Positions 6,325-16,332 are shown, numbered from the stretch's first letter. The stretch is 63,002 nucleotides of DNA from an uncultured Collinsella sp. (GCA_958352845.1 CATWQC010000012.1:1-63002); one strand, 5' to 3'. Notes: generated by a model from the sequence alone, not told the origin. Numbers and translations are program-made.

Positions 6325-8811
6325 CTAAAGCGAGAAGTACTCGCTTTCGGAGGACAAGTTAGGCCCCAGCCACGGATCACCCATCAAGAAAAACCCCGGC
6401 CAGCGCTGCATGAACAGTGCCTGTTCGCGTTTCCAACGGCGTAGCTTTTCCTCGCTGGCCTCTTCCCTGCCGCGCGAGGTGAACTCGTAGTGGTACAGCT
6501 CGGCATAGGGCGTAAAGATGGTGCGGTAGCCCGCCTCCCATACGCGCAGGCAAAAGTCTGCATCGTTAAAACCGACGGCGAACTCCTCGTCGTAGCCTTC
6601 GACCTGCTCAAAAACGTCGCGACGGACCATCTGGCAGGCGCCCGTTACGGCACTGAAGTTGCCCGGGCGCACGGCGCGGGCAAGATATCCCTCGCGCTTT
6701 GCCGAGAAGTCCTGGTTGGCATGGGCAAGTGCGCCGCGCACGCCGACCACAATGCCAGCGTGCTGCACCAGATGGTCGGCAAAGTAGAGCTTGGCGCCCA
6801 CCACGCCCGCGTCGGGACGCCGCAGATAGCCCATCATCTCCTCGATAAAGTCCGGGGTCATAACCTCGGTGTCGTTGTTGAGCAGTAGCAGGTAGTCGCC
6901 CTCGGCATGTTCAACGCCAAAGTTAATAATTTTGGAGTAATTAAACTCGCCCGGCCAGTATTCAACGCGAGCGCTGCCCTTACCGTCAGACGCGGCAGCC
7001 ACGCGCTCCGGCAGGCCCTCGTAATACGCGAACGTCTCCGGATCTTCGCTATTATTCTCCACCAGGACGATCTCGTAGTTGGCGTACGTTGCATTCTCGG
7101 CAATCGACATCACGCAGGCATCGAGCGTCTCGACGTGGTCCTTGGTCGGAATCACAATGCTCACGAGCGGCGCAGGCTCCGGCAGTGCATAACGCATGCG
7201 GTAGACGAACGGCGTCTCGGTCTCCTCGACCTCGCCGTGAACGCCCAAGGCGTCAAAGTGGCGCTGCAACGCAAGACGACCGGCCTCGATGGCGTACGGT
7301 TTGCTATCGGCAGAGCCGTCGGCGGTGGAGCCGGGGTGCACACGCCAGTGATATAGCACGTGTGCAACATGCTCAAACCGCGCGCCCGCAGCAAGGCAAC
7401 GGAGCGTAAGGTCGTAATCCTGGGCGCCCGCGACGTCTTCTGGCGACATACCGATGGAGTCGATCAGGGCCTTCTCCACCATCAGAAAATGGGTTACACA
7501 GTTATGGCTATAGAGCAGGTCGACGTTGAGCTTGGTCTTAAAGACCGGCTGGCCCCACTCCCCCGTTTTCTGGAACATGTCCTCGTCACAGAACAGGACC
7601 TGCGGACGCTCACCCTCGACAGATTTGTTCAACGCGGCAACGTAGTGGAACAATGCATCCGGTTCCAAGATGTCATCGTGGTCCAAGAATACGATGTAAT
7701 CGCCCGCCACCAGCTGGATGCCTGCGTTGGTGTTGACCACAATGCCGCCATTGTCGGGCAGCTCGATGCGGCGGACGCGCTCGTCGTGAGCGGCTACCGC
7801 AAGATTGGCCACCGCATCCCATTCGGGCGAGGCATCCATAAGGAGCAGTTCCCAGTTGTCATAGCTCTGGGCTTGCACCGAGTCCAGCAGCTCGCGCAGG
7901 TAGACCCGATCAGTCTTGTAGCACGGCACCACAATGCTCACGAGCGGTCTATAGGCAAAGGCCGCCGAAGCGACACGCTGGCACGCCAAATCGCCCGGCT
8001 TTGCGCGATGTTGCTCAAACCAACGTCGATAAGCTGCGTCGTCTGCACGCGCGTCCTTCATGCGGTTCCAGCTGTCATCGAACATGCCGTTGTACAGGCG
8101 ACCATCCATGGCGCAAAACCCGCTCTGGATCTGCTCCGTGGGATCGCTCACAATCGCGACAAAATCTCGTATATCCTGGGGCATCTCAACGCTCAGATAC
8201 GTTTTATTGACGCGGCAACCGTTGCGCTGCGGCACATCGACCTGCGATTCAAACACATGCACAGTGACATCGATGGCATTCATATGCGTATCGAAGATCT
8301 GGAGCTCAGGTGCGCACTGGGGGTCTCCCGCCCAGGTAACCTCATAGCGCCACACCGCGCCGGCGTCTGCCGGTAAATAGCGAATGGCATCGATCTCGTA
8401 GCGACCGCAGCATTCGCCACGCTGCGCATCGCGGATAAGCGCGCACAGCGCAGGCTTTGCTTTGTAGTTAATCTTGGATTCCAACTTGGCCACGCGGCTA
8501 TCGAGACGAATGGAGCCCAACCTTTGACCACCGGATGCAAAAACGACATCCATCGACGAGCCATCCAAAAACGGAAGCACCAAGACGGCGAGCTCGCGCT
8601 CGTAATCGGAAACGGAAGGGCAAAACGCCAGCACACGGCCATGATCGACTGGGAACACCAGCAACGGCACACAAGAACCGCTCGTCGTCGCATGGGCAAA
8701 CGCTTGAGAACCCTCCTGCTCAATAAGCGCAGCGACATCCTGACCGGCAAAACGAAGCAGCACAAACAGACGGCCCTGACTGCGGCAAAGTGCCAAACGC
8801 TTGATACTCAT
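6325..8811 (-). CDS. two-domain family-2 glycosyltransferase
   Basis: This 828-residue protein has an N-terminal domain of about 280 residues that I do not recognise, followed by two GT2 (GT-A fold) domains. The first starts near PLVSIVVPCYKTDRVYLREL and has VFLDHDD as metal-binding DXD. The second starts at PLVSIVIPTKDHVETLDACV, with LLLNNDTEV, GFNDADFCLRVWEAGY and a YHYEFTSRG motif typical of rhamnan or O-antigen transferases. Tandem GT2 proteins of this type extend cell-surface polysaccharides from the cytosolic face of the membrane. The ATG directly follows the TAG stop of the preceding gene, so translation is coupled. It is the last gene of a five-gene leftward run. About 145 bases to its 3' side (6179-6324) hold no convincing gene. 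Confidence 0.9.
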   Translation of the reverse strand: MSIKRLALCRSQGRLFVLLRFAGQDVAALIEQEGSQAFAHATTSGSCVPLLVFPVDHGRVLAFCPSVSDYERELAVLVLPFLDGSSMDVVFASGGQRLGSIRLDSRVAKLESKINYKAKPALCALIRDAQRGECCGRYEIDAIRYLPADAGAVWRYEVTWAGDPQCAPELQIFDTHMNAIDVTVHVFESQVDVPQRNGCRVNKTYLSVEMPQDIRDFVAIVSDPTEQIQSGFCAMDGRLYNGMFDDSWNRMKDARADDAAYRRWFEQHRAKPGDLACQRVASAAFAYRPLVSIVVPCYKTDRVYLRELLDSVQAQSYDNWELLLMDASPEWDAVANLAVAAHDERVRRIELPDNGGIVVNTNAGIQLVAGDYIVFLDHDDILEPDALFHYVAALNKSVEGERPQVLFCDEDMFQKTGEWGQPVFKTKLNVDLLYSHNCVTHFLMVEKALIDSIGMSPEDVAGAQDYDLTLRCLAAGARFEHVAHVLYHWRVHPGSTADGSADSKPYAIEAGRLALQRHFDALGVHGEVEETETPFVYRMRYALPEPAPLVSIVIPTKDHVETLDACVMSIAENATYANYEIVLVENNSEDPETFAYYEGLPERVAAASDGKGSARVEYWPGEFNYSKIINFGVEHAEGDYLLLLNNDTEVMTPDFIEEMMGYLRRPDAGVVGAKLYFADHLVQHAGIVVGVRGALAHANQDFSAKREGYLARAVRPGNFSAVTGACQMVRRDVFEQVEGYDEEFAVGFNDADFCLRVWEAGYRTIFTPYAELYHYEFTSRGREEASEEKLRRWKREQALFMQRWPGFFLMGDPWLGPNLSSESEYFSL

Positions 8812-9879
8812 CTACACTTCTCGCTTTCCCAGGGCGTTCGCCGCCATGCGCTTGCAGGCACCCAGACGCCCAAACCTCAAGACGTCGTAATCGAACATGA
8901 GCTTTTTGCACGCACGGGCATTGGGGGCCTTACTGGTAAGCGCCGCGCGCACCATAGCGGCAACAGACGGGGCACATTGTGCAAGCGCAGCATCGCTACC
9001 CACAGCAGAACCGGCAAGCGCTGTGGCAACGGCAGCAAACACCTTGCCGCAGTCCGAACCCAGCAACCTGAGCGCATCGTACAGCACCAGATCGCATAGG
9101 AAGTACGCCAGGTCCTCGGCATGCTGGACATCGAGACCGTCGCGCTGCCAGTCAGCCAGCACCGCGGAGTAAATCTTCACGTGCTCCAGCAGGCGCGTCT
9201 CGTCGTCGTAGCGCATGGTGTCCATGAGCGAACCCTTGCGCGCCACGCGGTAGTCATACAGCTTGTTCGAAATAAGCGCGGTCTTGCGCGAGCGACCGTA
9301 CACGGCAAAATCGAAGACCTGGTCCTCGCCATACTTAACGGTTTCGTCGAACACGATCCCGTTACCCAGCAAAAACTCACGCTTGCAGGCGGTGCGCCAT
9401 GCAAAGGGGCGAGATGCTTCCTTAAACAGTAGGTCGGAGCTATAGCCTTCAAACGACACATCGCGCGGGCTCAGCACATAGTTAAGCCACGGATACCCCG
9501 CCTCCAGCGGATACGGATTCGCACCAAAGGTCAAAACATCACAGCGCTCGCGCTCAAAGGCATCGACGATCACGCGGCATGCATCGGGCGTAAAGCGGTC
9601 GTCGGAATCCAAAAACGCGACGATAGGCGCCGTGGACGCAGCGATGCCTGCATTACGCGCACTCGACAGGCCGCCATTGGGCTTATCGACCAGCGTGAAG
9701 CGCGCGTCTTTTTCGCAATAGGCGGCCGCAATATCGCGCGAGCCATCCGGCGAGCCATCGTTGACCAGCACGCCCTCCCAATCGGGCATGTCCTGCGCAA
9801 GCAGGGAGTCCAGGCACCAGGCCAGGCACTCCTCCACTTTATAGATGGGAACGACAACGGAAATCTTGGGGTTAGCCAT
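8812..9879 (-). CDS. family-2 glycosyltransferase
   Basis: A 355-residue protein. The N-terminal 110 residues are a canonical GT2 domain: KISVVVPIYKVEECLAWCLD, VNDGSPDGS, NGGLSSARNAGI and FLDSDDRF (DXD). The C-terminal half, with KYGEDQVFDF and a run of helices, fits the LicD/WcaA-like transferases of capsule clusters. The ATG at 9879 has AGGAGCGA at good spacing; an in-frame GTG two codons earlier is too close to it. It closely resembles the 11085-12125 gene in layout and in the ARACKKL/AACLERF-like tail region, suggesting an older duplication. The gap to the upstream gene is twelve bases. Confidence 0.9.
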   Translation of the reverse strand: MANPKISVVVPIYKVEECLAWCLDSLLAQDMPDWEGVLVNDGSPDGSRDIAAAYCEKDARFTLVDKPNGGLSSARNAGIAASTAPIVAFLDSDDRFTPDACRVIVDAFERERCDVLTFGANPYPLEAGYPWLNYVLSPRDVSFEGYSSDLLFKEASRPFAWRTACKREFLLGNGIVFDETVKYGEDQVFDFAVYGRSRKTALISNKLYDYRVARKGSLMDTMRYDDETRLLEHVKIYSAVLADWQRDGLDVQHAEDLAYFLCDLVLYDALRLLGSDCGKVFAAVATALAGSAVGSDAALAQCAPSVAAMVRAALTSKAPNARACKKLMFDYDVLRFGRLGACKRMAANALGKREV

Positions 9880-9891
9880 AGTCACTCGCTC

Positions 9892-11010
9892 CTACTGTGC
9901 GGCCGGAACGTCATCGGGGTGCGGGTTGTCGCCGTAGGTGCGCTGATACGTCAGCACGCGCCAGACCAGCGACAGGCCGCCAATCTTAAAGTAATGCTTA
10001 AACGTATTGAGCTTGCCCGGCTTCTTAAAGTCAAAGCGCGAATCGATATAGGCGCGGGGCGACTTGACCATCAGACGCAAGTCGGTCTCGCCACGCGGAT
10101 CAAACAGCGACAGGTCAAAGCGACCGGCATCCCAATCGGCCTTGAGCTCGGACGAGGCTTTCTTCCAAAACTGCTCGCGCAGTTCATCGACCAAGCGCTC
10201 ATCATTCCAACGGTACGTATCGACCTTCATGCGCATTAAAATGCCCTGAAGCTGAGCCTTGAGCTCGGGACGCTCGTCCAAAAAGCGCTGCATCTCGACA
10301 TACTCGTCGCACACGCAAAACACCTTGTTGGGCGAATTAACGGAGCTCTTCTCGTTATCCTGGCGATAGCACAAAATGGGGTCCGCAATAAACGCGGCAC
10401 GCTCGGCGCAAGCCCAAACCTTAAAGTTAAAGCCTGCGTCCTGATACGAGGCACCCGGCGTGGGAAGGAACCGAATCTGATTGTCGTTGAGGAACTCGCG
10501 CCGATAGATAGCCGACCAAATGGAAGGTTTGCGGTAGAAGATGCCCGGGCGATCGACGGGGCGATACGCGGCGCCCGTCATATGCTCGTCGATAATTCCA
10601 AACAGCTCACGGCGCTCGCTGGGCGTGGACCAATACAGGTAAAAGTCGCCCTTAACGACATCGGCATGCTCAGCATCGGCCTTGGCGACCAGCTTTTGGA
10701 GCGAATCCTCAAACATAAAGTCGTCGGACTCAAGGATGCCCACGTACTCGCCGCGCGCCATCTCCAGGCCGCGGTTCATCGAGTCGCCGTAGCCGCTGTT
10801 GGCCTTGTCGATCATCTTTACACGGGGGTCGCGCTCCATGTACTCGCGGATGATATCTGGCGAACTATCGGTAGAACCGTCGTTGATGCAGATGATCTCG
10901 ATGTCCTTGAGCGTCTGCGCCACGGCGGAATCGAGGCACTCGCGCAGGTAGCGCTCAACATTGCAGATAGGAACAAGCAGCGAAACTTTAGGGGTATCAG
11001 AGTTCTGCAA
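9892..11010 (-). CDS. family-2 glycosyltransferase (paralogue of 12132-13235)
   Basis: A 372-residue GT2 protein: KVSLLVPICNVERYLRECLD, ICINDGSTDSSPDIIREYME, KANSGYGDSMNRGLEMARGE and GILESDDF. The TTG at 11010 is chosen because AGGAGG lies five bases upstream and the protein then starts MQNSDTPKV; a longer open frame to 11199 has no ribosome site and overlaps the intergenic space. The protein is strikingly similar to the product of 12132-13235 (shared FLPTPGASYQD/FLPTPGASFQD, CYRQDNEKSSVNS/SYRQDNENSSVNS), so the two are recent paralogues within one cluster. The conserved YRQDNExSSVNS segment is probably part of the acceptor site of this subfamily. Confidence 0.9.
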   Translation of the reverse strand: MQNSDTPKVSLLVPICNVERYLRECLDSAVAQTLKDIEIICINDGSTDSSPDIIREYMERDPRVKMIDKANSGYGDSMNRGLEMARGEYVGILESDDFMFEDSLQKLVAKADAEHADVVKGDFYLYWSTPSERRELFGIIDEHMTGAAYRPVDRPGIFYRKPSIWSAIYRREFLNDNQIRFLPTPGASYQDAGFNFKVWACAERAAFIADPILCYRQDNEKSSVNSPNKVFCVCDEYVEMQRFLDERPELKAQLQGILMRMKVDTYRWNDERLVDELREQFWKKASSELKADWDAGRFDLSLFDPRGETDLRLMVKSPRAYIDSRFDFKKPGKLNTFKHYFKIGGLSLVWRVLTYQRTYGDNPHPDDVPAAQ

Positions 11011-11084
11011 GAGAACCTCCTGTTGAATAGCGTGTAACAGGGTTATTTTAGCAGCCGAGTTGCGGCGGGCGGCAGCGCTTGGAA

Positions 11085-12125
11085 TTAGAGAAAGCGCTCC
11101 AGGCAGGCTTTGAGACCGCGAGTCGAAAGATAGAACAGCGTGGCATCTGCCATCGAAAAGCCCGAGGTCGTCGCAACGAACTTGTGGGCAACACGGCAAA
11201 CAGCGCCCTTGGCAGGCATATCTGCCCAGTCCGTTCCCAAAAACGTCGCGAGGTCCATGTTGACGCGAGCCGCCACGCGATGGAAGTCATCGGCATCCAA
11301 GCGCGCCAGGTCGAACACAATTAGGTCCAAAAACCAAGTTATCAGCTCGCCGGGACACAGGTCCAAAAGACCGTAGGCCGCCCAGCCCTCCAAGACCTCC
11401 TCGAGCATCCTCATGTGGGCGTCAAGCTTTTTGGCACGAGCCTCGGCACTGTTGAACTCGTGCGTCGCCGATTCGCTCTCCATCACGTAGTGGTAGAACT
11501 TGTCCGGCATGACGACGGTCTTACGGGCAAGCGCATAAGCCGCAAATTGGAAGACGACGTCCTCGCCCAAAGCCAAACCGGGGGCGAAGCGAATGCCTTC
11601 GCGATTGAGCAGCTCGCACGAAAAAGCCGCACGGCAGGCATAGGGCTGCGCATTCGAATGGAACAGCAGTTGGGGATCACGGGCGCCGAAGGTACCAGCT
11701 TTGGGGCTCATGAGTTGCTGGACGCGCTTGGGGGCAGCATCGGCAGGTTCACAGACGCCGCCAAAAACGGCGGCCTCGGCATCTGCAGACTCCATGGAAT
11801 GCAGCACGTGCTCGACCGTCCGGGCATCGATGTAATCGTCGGCGTCCACAAAAAAGACGGTCTCGCCCTCGGCGACATCGATACCGGCATTTCGAGCACA
11901 CGAGACGCCCGCGTTTTCCTGGTCAATCACCAGTACGCGATTGTCGGCCTGCGCGATCTGGCGCAACACGTTCAACGAATCATCAGTCGAACCGTCGTTG
12001 ACGCAGACAACCTGAATCGAGCGCTCGGACTGGGCCAACAGCGAATCGAGGCATCGCTGAATGGAGCGCGCAGAGTTGAAAACGGGGACGACAATGGTAG
12101 CTTTAGGACACGAGGCCTCTCCCAT
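11085..12125 (-). CDS. family-2 glycosyltransferase
   Basis: A 346-residue GT2 protein: TIVVPVFNSARSIQRCLDSL, VNDGSTDDS, ENAGVSCARNAGIDVAEGE and FFVDADDYID. After the catalytic domain follows a helical C-terminal half with ALGEDVVFQFAAYALARKT, close to the KYGEDQVFDF segment of the 8812-9879 protein. Its start lies six bases after the stop of the upstream gene, and 74 bases separate it from the next one, the largest gap in the run. The donor and acceptor sugars cannot be read from sequence. Confidence 0.88.
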   Translation of the reverse strand: MGEASCPKATIVVPVFNSARSIQRCLDSLLAQSERSIQVVCVNDGSTDDSLNVLRQIAQADNRVLVIDQENAGVSCARNAGIDVAEGETVFFVDADDYIDARTVEHVLHSMESADAEAAVFGGVCEPADAAPKRVQQLMSPKAGTFGARDPQLLFHSNAQPYACRAAFSCELLNREGIRFAPGLALGEDVVFQFAAYALARKTVVMPDKFYHYVMESESATHEFNSAEARAKKLDAHMRMLEEVLEGWAAYGLLDLCPGELITWFLDLIVFDLARLDADDFHRVAARVNMDLATFLGTDWADMPAKGAVCRVAHKFVATTSGFSMADATLFYLSTRGLKACLERFL

Positions 12126-12131
12126 GTCGAC

Positions 12132-13235
12132 CTACCCCCTCAGCGATTCGATGAGGAAGGCAGCGACCACGCCTGGGCCTCCAACCGAGGCGTAATACTT
12201 AGCACGCCCCAAGGCACCATCCGTCGCGAAACTCGGATGCTCGTCAACCCAGCCCTCAGGATCTTTGAGGATGGCAGCGAGATTTGCGCGCTTCCACGGC
12301 TTGAGGTCGTCAAGCGAAAAGTCCCCGGCGTCCAAGGCCGCTTGGAACTCCTTGGCCATCTGAACCAGGAACTCCTTATAGAACTTAGGCGCCAGGCGCA
12401 CGTAGTTCCACATGTACGAATCGTACTTAATGAGCTGATTGAACTTGAGCATGCGCGCGACATCGCCGCTTGCGTGGCCGCGGGCATAATCCTCTCGAAT
12501 CCAACGCTCAATCTCGGCATACTCGGTATTGACGCAAAAGACCTTAGCCGAAGAATTGACCGAGGAATTCTCGTTGTCCTGGCGATACGACAACACGGCA
12601 TCATGCAGGTAAACAGCCTTATCGGCACACGCGATAACCTTAAAGGCGAATGACGTGTCCTGAAAGGATGCCCCTGGAGTCGGCAAGAACTTGATGCCGT
12701 TGCGCTCAAGAAAATCGCGACGGTACACGGCCGACCAAATCGACGGCTTTTGCTTAAAGAACTGCGTCGTGTCGCTCGGGTGCACCGGCTTGTCGCAGTC
12801 CTTGGCCTTAAACATCTCGTGCAGCGAACGGCGCTCCTCGGGCTTAGACCAGTAGAAATCAAAGTTCGCCTTCGCAAAGTCGGCATTATTGCTATCGGCG
12901 GCCGAGACAAGCTTTTCGAGTGCGTCGGGCGCCATAAAGTCATCGGACTCCAAGATGCCAACGTACTTGCCACGCGCCATCTCCAGGCCGTGGTTCATCG
13001 AGTCGCCGTAGCCGCTGTTGGCCTTGTCGATCATCTTGACGCGCCCATCGCGCTCCATATACTCGCGGATAATCGCCGGCGAGTTGTCGGTCGACCCGTC
13101 GTTAATGCAGATGATCTCAATATCCTTGAGCGTCTGCGCCAGGGCGGAATCGAGGCACTCGCGCAGGTAGCGCTGAACATTGTAAATGGGAATAAGCAGC
13201 GACAGAACAGGGCTGCCAGAGGCGTTAGTAGACAA
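12132..13235 (-). CDS. family-2 glycosyltransferase, first gene of the leftward glycan run
   Basis: A 367-residue GT2 protein: VLSLLIPIYNVQRYLRECLD, INDGSTDNS, KANSGYGDSMNHGLEMARGK and GILESDDF. The start is TTG at 13235 with AAGGAG five bases upstream. It is the paralogue of the 9892-11010 protein and heads the five-gene run. The 256 bases upstream separate it from a divergent glycosyltransferase, so the promoters of both directions should lie there; I see no convincing hexamers. Two near-identical transferases in one run usually mean that two similar sugars are added in sequence, which is inference here. Confidence 0.9.
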   Translation of the reverse strand: MSTNASGSPVLSLLIPIYNVQRYLRECLDSALAQTLKDIEIICINDGSTDNSPAIIREYMERDGRVKMIDKANSGYGDSMNHGLEMARGKYVGILESDDFMAPDALEKLVSAADSNNADFAKANFDFYWSKPEERRSLHEMFKAKDCDKPVHPSDTTQFFKQKPSIWSAVYRRDFLERNGIKFLPTPGASFQDTSFAFKVIACADKAVYLHDAVLSYRQDNENSSVNSSAKVFCVNTEYAEIERWIREDYARGHASGDVARMLKFNQLIKYDSYMWNYVRLAPKFYKEFLVQMAKEFQAALDAGDFSLDDLKPWKRANLAAILKDPEGWVDEHPSFATDGALGRAKYYASVGGPGVVAAFLIESLRG

Positions 13236-13491
13236 ATGTGCTCCTTAGGAAATACCTGTCGTTTCATGGTATCAAAGGGTCAGCGCGCCAGCAGGCGTTT
13301 ATATAATCTATGGAGCCTCTTGCGGGCAAAGCAGCCCCACGTCATGCGGCGGGCCCATGGCAGGTTCCTGCGTTTTATTCAAAGCTTGCCGCTAAGGTGC
13401 GCCGAGCCTTTACAATAGGACAGTCCCAAGGACGTATTCGATAGCTTCCGTGCAGCGCTCGCCCGCCGCGCGTGAAAGGATATATTGCCCC

Positions 13492-14511
13492 ATGCCTTCA
13501 ACCCTTCCCGCCCCCATCGATAAGCTCGCCATCGTCGTCGTTACGTACAAGCGCCAGGAACTCCTGGCAAATTTGTTCGACTCCATGACCGAGCTCACGG
13601 CAACGCCCTGGCGCATCGTGATTGTCGATAACGAGAATTCGCGCGAGACCGAGGCCATGTGCACCGCATTCAACGAGCGCCTGGCCAACCTGTGGGGCAT
13701 CGACACCGAGCAGCCTGACGCGCAGGGCGGCACCGACCGTGTCATCTACGCCCCGCAGCTCGAAAACGGCGGCGGTGCGGGCGGCTTCTCCGCCGGCACT
13801 AAATGCGCCTACGACCTGGGCGCCCAGTGGTTCTGGGTGATGGACGACGACGTGCTCGTCATCCCCGAAGGCATCGAGCGTCTTGCCAAGTGGACCGACC
13901 GCTACGATGTCATCCAGGGTTCGCGCCTAGACTTTGACGGCGGCGCCTTCTTTTGGCAATACCAACTCATCCTTTCGCTCGGCATTCCCAACCCAGTCGC
14001 CAAGTGGGACTTGGGTCCAGAGGGTTATCGCGCCATGAACCAGCTGTGCTTTGAGGGCGGCATGTTCTCGCGCCGCGTGGTCGACAAGATTGGCCTGCCC
14101 GACGCGCGCTTCTTTATCTACGGCGACGATGCCTGCTACGGCTACGTAGCCAGCCAGCACTTCCCCGCCGCCGTGGTCGCCGACGTGGTGCTCAAGCGCG
14201 CCCGCGCCGTCTCCAACTGGGATATCGCCGGCAAGCGCCAGCTCAACTCCACGAGCGACACCAACCGCTACTACATCATGCGCAACCGCGGTTATCTGGC
14301 CCGCTACATGCAGATCTATGGCGACTATCACCCCATGCTGTTCCGTCTGGGCAACGCCGCGACCTTCTGCAAGGAGTTCATTCGCCTGGCCACCGTTGAC
14401 AAGTGCTTTAAGACCGGTATTCCGGCGCTGCGCCGTGGCATGAAGGACGCCCGCAAGATCGTCAAGGATCCTAACTGGAAGCCCATGCCGCCTATGAAGA
14501 ACACCGAGTAA
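13492..14511 (+). CDS. GlfT-like glycosyltransferase (GT2)
   Basis: A 339-residue protein of the galactofuranosyltransferase/rhamnosyltransferase-like GT2 group. It has IVVVTYKRQELLANLFDSM, an internal LENGGGAGGFSAGTKCAYDL, WFWVMDDDVLV (DXD-type metal site) and ARFFIYGDDACYG. The GGxGGF plus DDDV combination is typical of GlfT2-like enzymes that polymerise furanose or rhamnose units. I used the ATG at 13492, which lies about twelve bases after AAAGGA; the frame remains open to 13450 without a better start. It diverges from the main run and presumably works on the same polymer. Confidence 0.85.
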   Translation: MPSTLPAPIDKLAIVVVTYKRQELLANLFDSMTELTATPWRIVIVDNENSRETEAMCTAFNERLANLWGIDTEQPDAQGGTDRVIYAPQLENGGGAGGFSAGTKCAYDLGAQWFWVMDDDVLVIPEGIERLAKWTDRYDVIQGSRLDFDGGAFFWQYQLILSLGIPNPVAKWDLGPEGYRAMNQLCFEGGMFSRRVVDKIGLPDARFFIYGDDACYGYVASQHFPAAVVADVVLKRARAVSNWDIAGKRQLNSTSDTNRYYIMRNRGYLARYMQIYGDYHPMLFRLGNAATFCKEFIRLATVDKCFKTGIPALRRGMKDARKIVKDPNWKPMPPMKNTE

Positions 14512-14535
14512 CGGAAGCCGGAAACACCTCGGCGC

Positions 14536-16332
14536 TTAAAGCCGCTGGCACACCGCCGTCACGCGCCGCCCATCAAAACCGAACCCCCAGCGCATGCGAC
14601 CCACGCCGGGGCGCGGCACACGGATATCGTCGATGCCGTCGCGCTCTATGTCGAGTAGCGACTGCACGGCCAGCAATTCCAACCCCAGCGCATCCACATC
14701 GGGGTCATACATCATATTGATCGTTATAAGCGGGCGCTCGTCCAGCATGCCAATCGTGTCTGCTACGTCGAGCACAGTGCCCGTAGGGAAAACCTGGATG
14801 TCCCAGCGACTCGCGCCACACTTTCGCCTCGAGGCAGGATTGGCATAGCCCGGCAAGCCAAAGCAGAGCCCCTGCAAGAGCAGATGATATGGCAGCGGCG
14901 TATCCGGGTCGATCTCACCGATTCCCGCATTCCCCAGGATGCGACTTAGCGCCCGCCTCACGGTATCCTCGTTCCCACGGCACAGCCCGTCGCGAAACGC
15001 ATCGACGTCTCGAATGTCTTCGGCAGCGCACTCAAACCACTCAACAATCACTAGACGCAAGGCCTGGCGAAGCTCGTTATTGGGCAATCGCAAAGCACGG
15101 AGCCGATCGCCATGCTCTGGCTCCTCAGTCATATCCGTCGTGAGAAAACCGGACAGATACAGCGCTGTCCACATGCCATCGTCAGGCGAGACATCTGGCT
15201 CTGCAGTGCCCAAACAAAGCGGGACCTCAGCACACCCATGGGCCTCGAGCAAATCAAACAAGACCGAAAGGCGGTCGAGATTCCACCCGGCAACTACCCT
15301 ACTCAGGCAATCCGCATACCCATACAGATCGGCGCGCACAGGCGCCGTGCAACCTCGGTCCAGAAAACCGATCACACGCGCTGGACTCGAGCAATAGGCC
15401 CTACCAAACCGATATCCCTCGAGCCATTCACGCGCATCATCCAGGCATTCCTCGCGTCCAGCATGACTCAACAGAGCCTGGACCTCGGCATCCGAAAAGC
15501 CGAACCAACGGTCACACCACGCCGACAGCGGCGTCGTCAGACAATACGAGCAGCCGCGCGAAGAAAGCGCCGCTTCGGCAGGACCGGGGCACTCCCCCAT
15601 CAGACACGTCAGCCGCAACGAATCGCGCGCAGTGGCAATGGCGTCGAACAGCACGCGATCGAATAGCCCTGCCGGATCGGCGTCGGAAGCGTCCCTCGCG
15701 CTCGCACGGCGAGACCACGCCGCATCGTACCCATCAACGAGCAATACAACCTGCTCATCGCAGGCCATCTCCAGCAGCTCAATGAGCACGCCAAGCACCG
15801 AGGTGACCTCGTCCTCGCTCGCCACGCCACGCGCAACGCGTTCGATGTGACGCACCTTGTCTCGAGCTAAATCCGGAGCCTCCAAAAGCGCCAGCAGACG
15901 GGCGCACTCGCCCGAAAGGGCATCGCGCACGACGCCGGCAATAGCGGCGCCACGCCTCGCAGCGCCAGAAAAGTCCAGCGATATCACCGGATAGCAAGCG
16001 TACTCATCCCGATAGCGCCCGCCGTCTGCATCCCAAATCTGAGCATCGGCAAACAAACGCTGACCAGCGCGACCGACCGCTGGACGCTCCAGAAAAGCCC
16101 TGAGCATCGACAAGTTCATGCTCTTGCCAAAACCCACGGGTCGACAGCACACCACAGCGGACGCGTCGCAGTCCAACACATCGGCAATAAACATGGTCTT
16201 GTCGACCAGCGTGCAGCAACCAAGAGCCTCCGCATAGTCGTGCATGCCAATGGGCAAAACCGCATCGTCGGCACAGCCGATCAAACGCACGCCAAAGCCG
16301 GCAGCACAACCATTGTTTGCCTGTTCAGACAC
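14536..16332 (-). CDS. AAA-ATPase-like protein with degenerate PD-(D/E)XK domain
   Basis: A 598-residue protein of the AAA-ATPase_like/DUF1703 group. It opens with the family pattern LPIGMHDYAEAL and LVDKTMFIADVL, then CCRPVGFGKSMNLSMLRAFL, where the usual RPRRFGKS Walker-A-like loop reads RPVGFGKS. A Walker B-like VVLLVDGYDAAW follows. The C-terminus, where family members carry a PD-(D/E)XK nuclease, keeps only a weak match. The GTG at 16332 is preferred: AGGGGG precedes it, and the 44 codons further upstream are Cys-rich and unlike the family. Function in this family is unknown; the members are numerous in gut anaerobes and probably of mobile origin. It converges with the GlfT-like gene. 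Confidence 0.75.
   Translation of the reverse strand: MSEQANNGCAAGFGVRLIGCADDAVLPIGMHDYAEALGCCTLVDKTMFIADVLDCDASAVVCCRPVGFGKSMNLSMLRAFLERPAVGRAGQRLFADAQIWDADGGRYRDEYACYPVISLDFSGAARRGAAIAGVVRDALSGECARLLALLEAPDLARDKVRHIERVARGVASEDEVTSVLGVLIELLEMACDEQVVLLVDGYDAAWSRRASARDASDADPAGLFDRVLFDAIATARDSLRLTCLMGECPGPAEAALSSRGCSYCLTTPLSAWCDRWFGFSDAEVQALLSHAGREECLDDAREWLEGYRFGRAYCSSPARVIGFLDRGCTAPVRADLYGYADCLSRVVAGWNLDRLSVLFDLLEAHGCAEVPLCLGTAEPDVSPDDGMWTALYLSGFLTTDMTEEPEHGDRLRALRLPNNELRQALRLVIVEWFECAAEDIRDVDAFRDGLCRGNEDTVRRALSRILGNAGIGEIDPDTPLPYHLLLQGLCFGLPGYANPASRRKCGASRWDIQVFPTGTVLDVADTIGMLDERPLITINMMYDPDVDALGLELLAVQSLLDIERDGIDDIRVPRPGVGRMRWGFGFDGRRVTAVCQRL

Noticed and set aside
6168..6380. short minus-strand frames between the Fic gene and the glycan cluster (one reads GYDYLVQLVGYSIWQRANLH)
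   Set aside because: Only about 30 codons without a start or ribosome site. It might be a gene remnant, but it cannot be identified.
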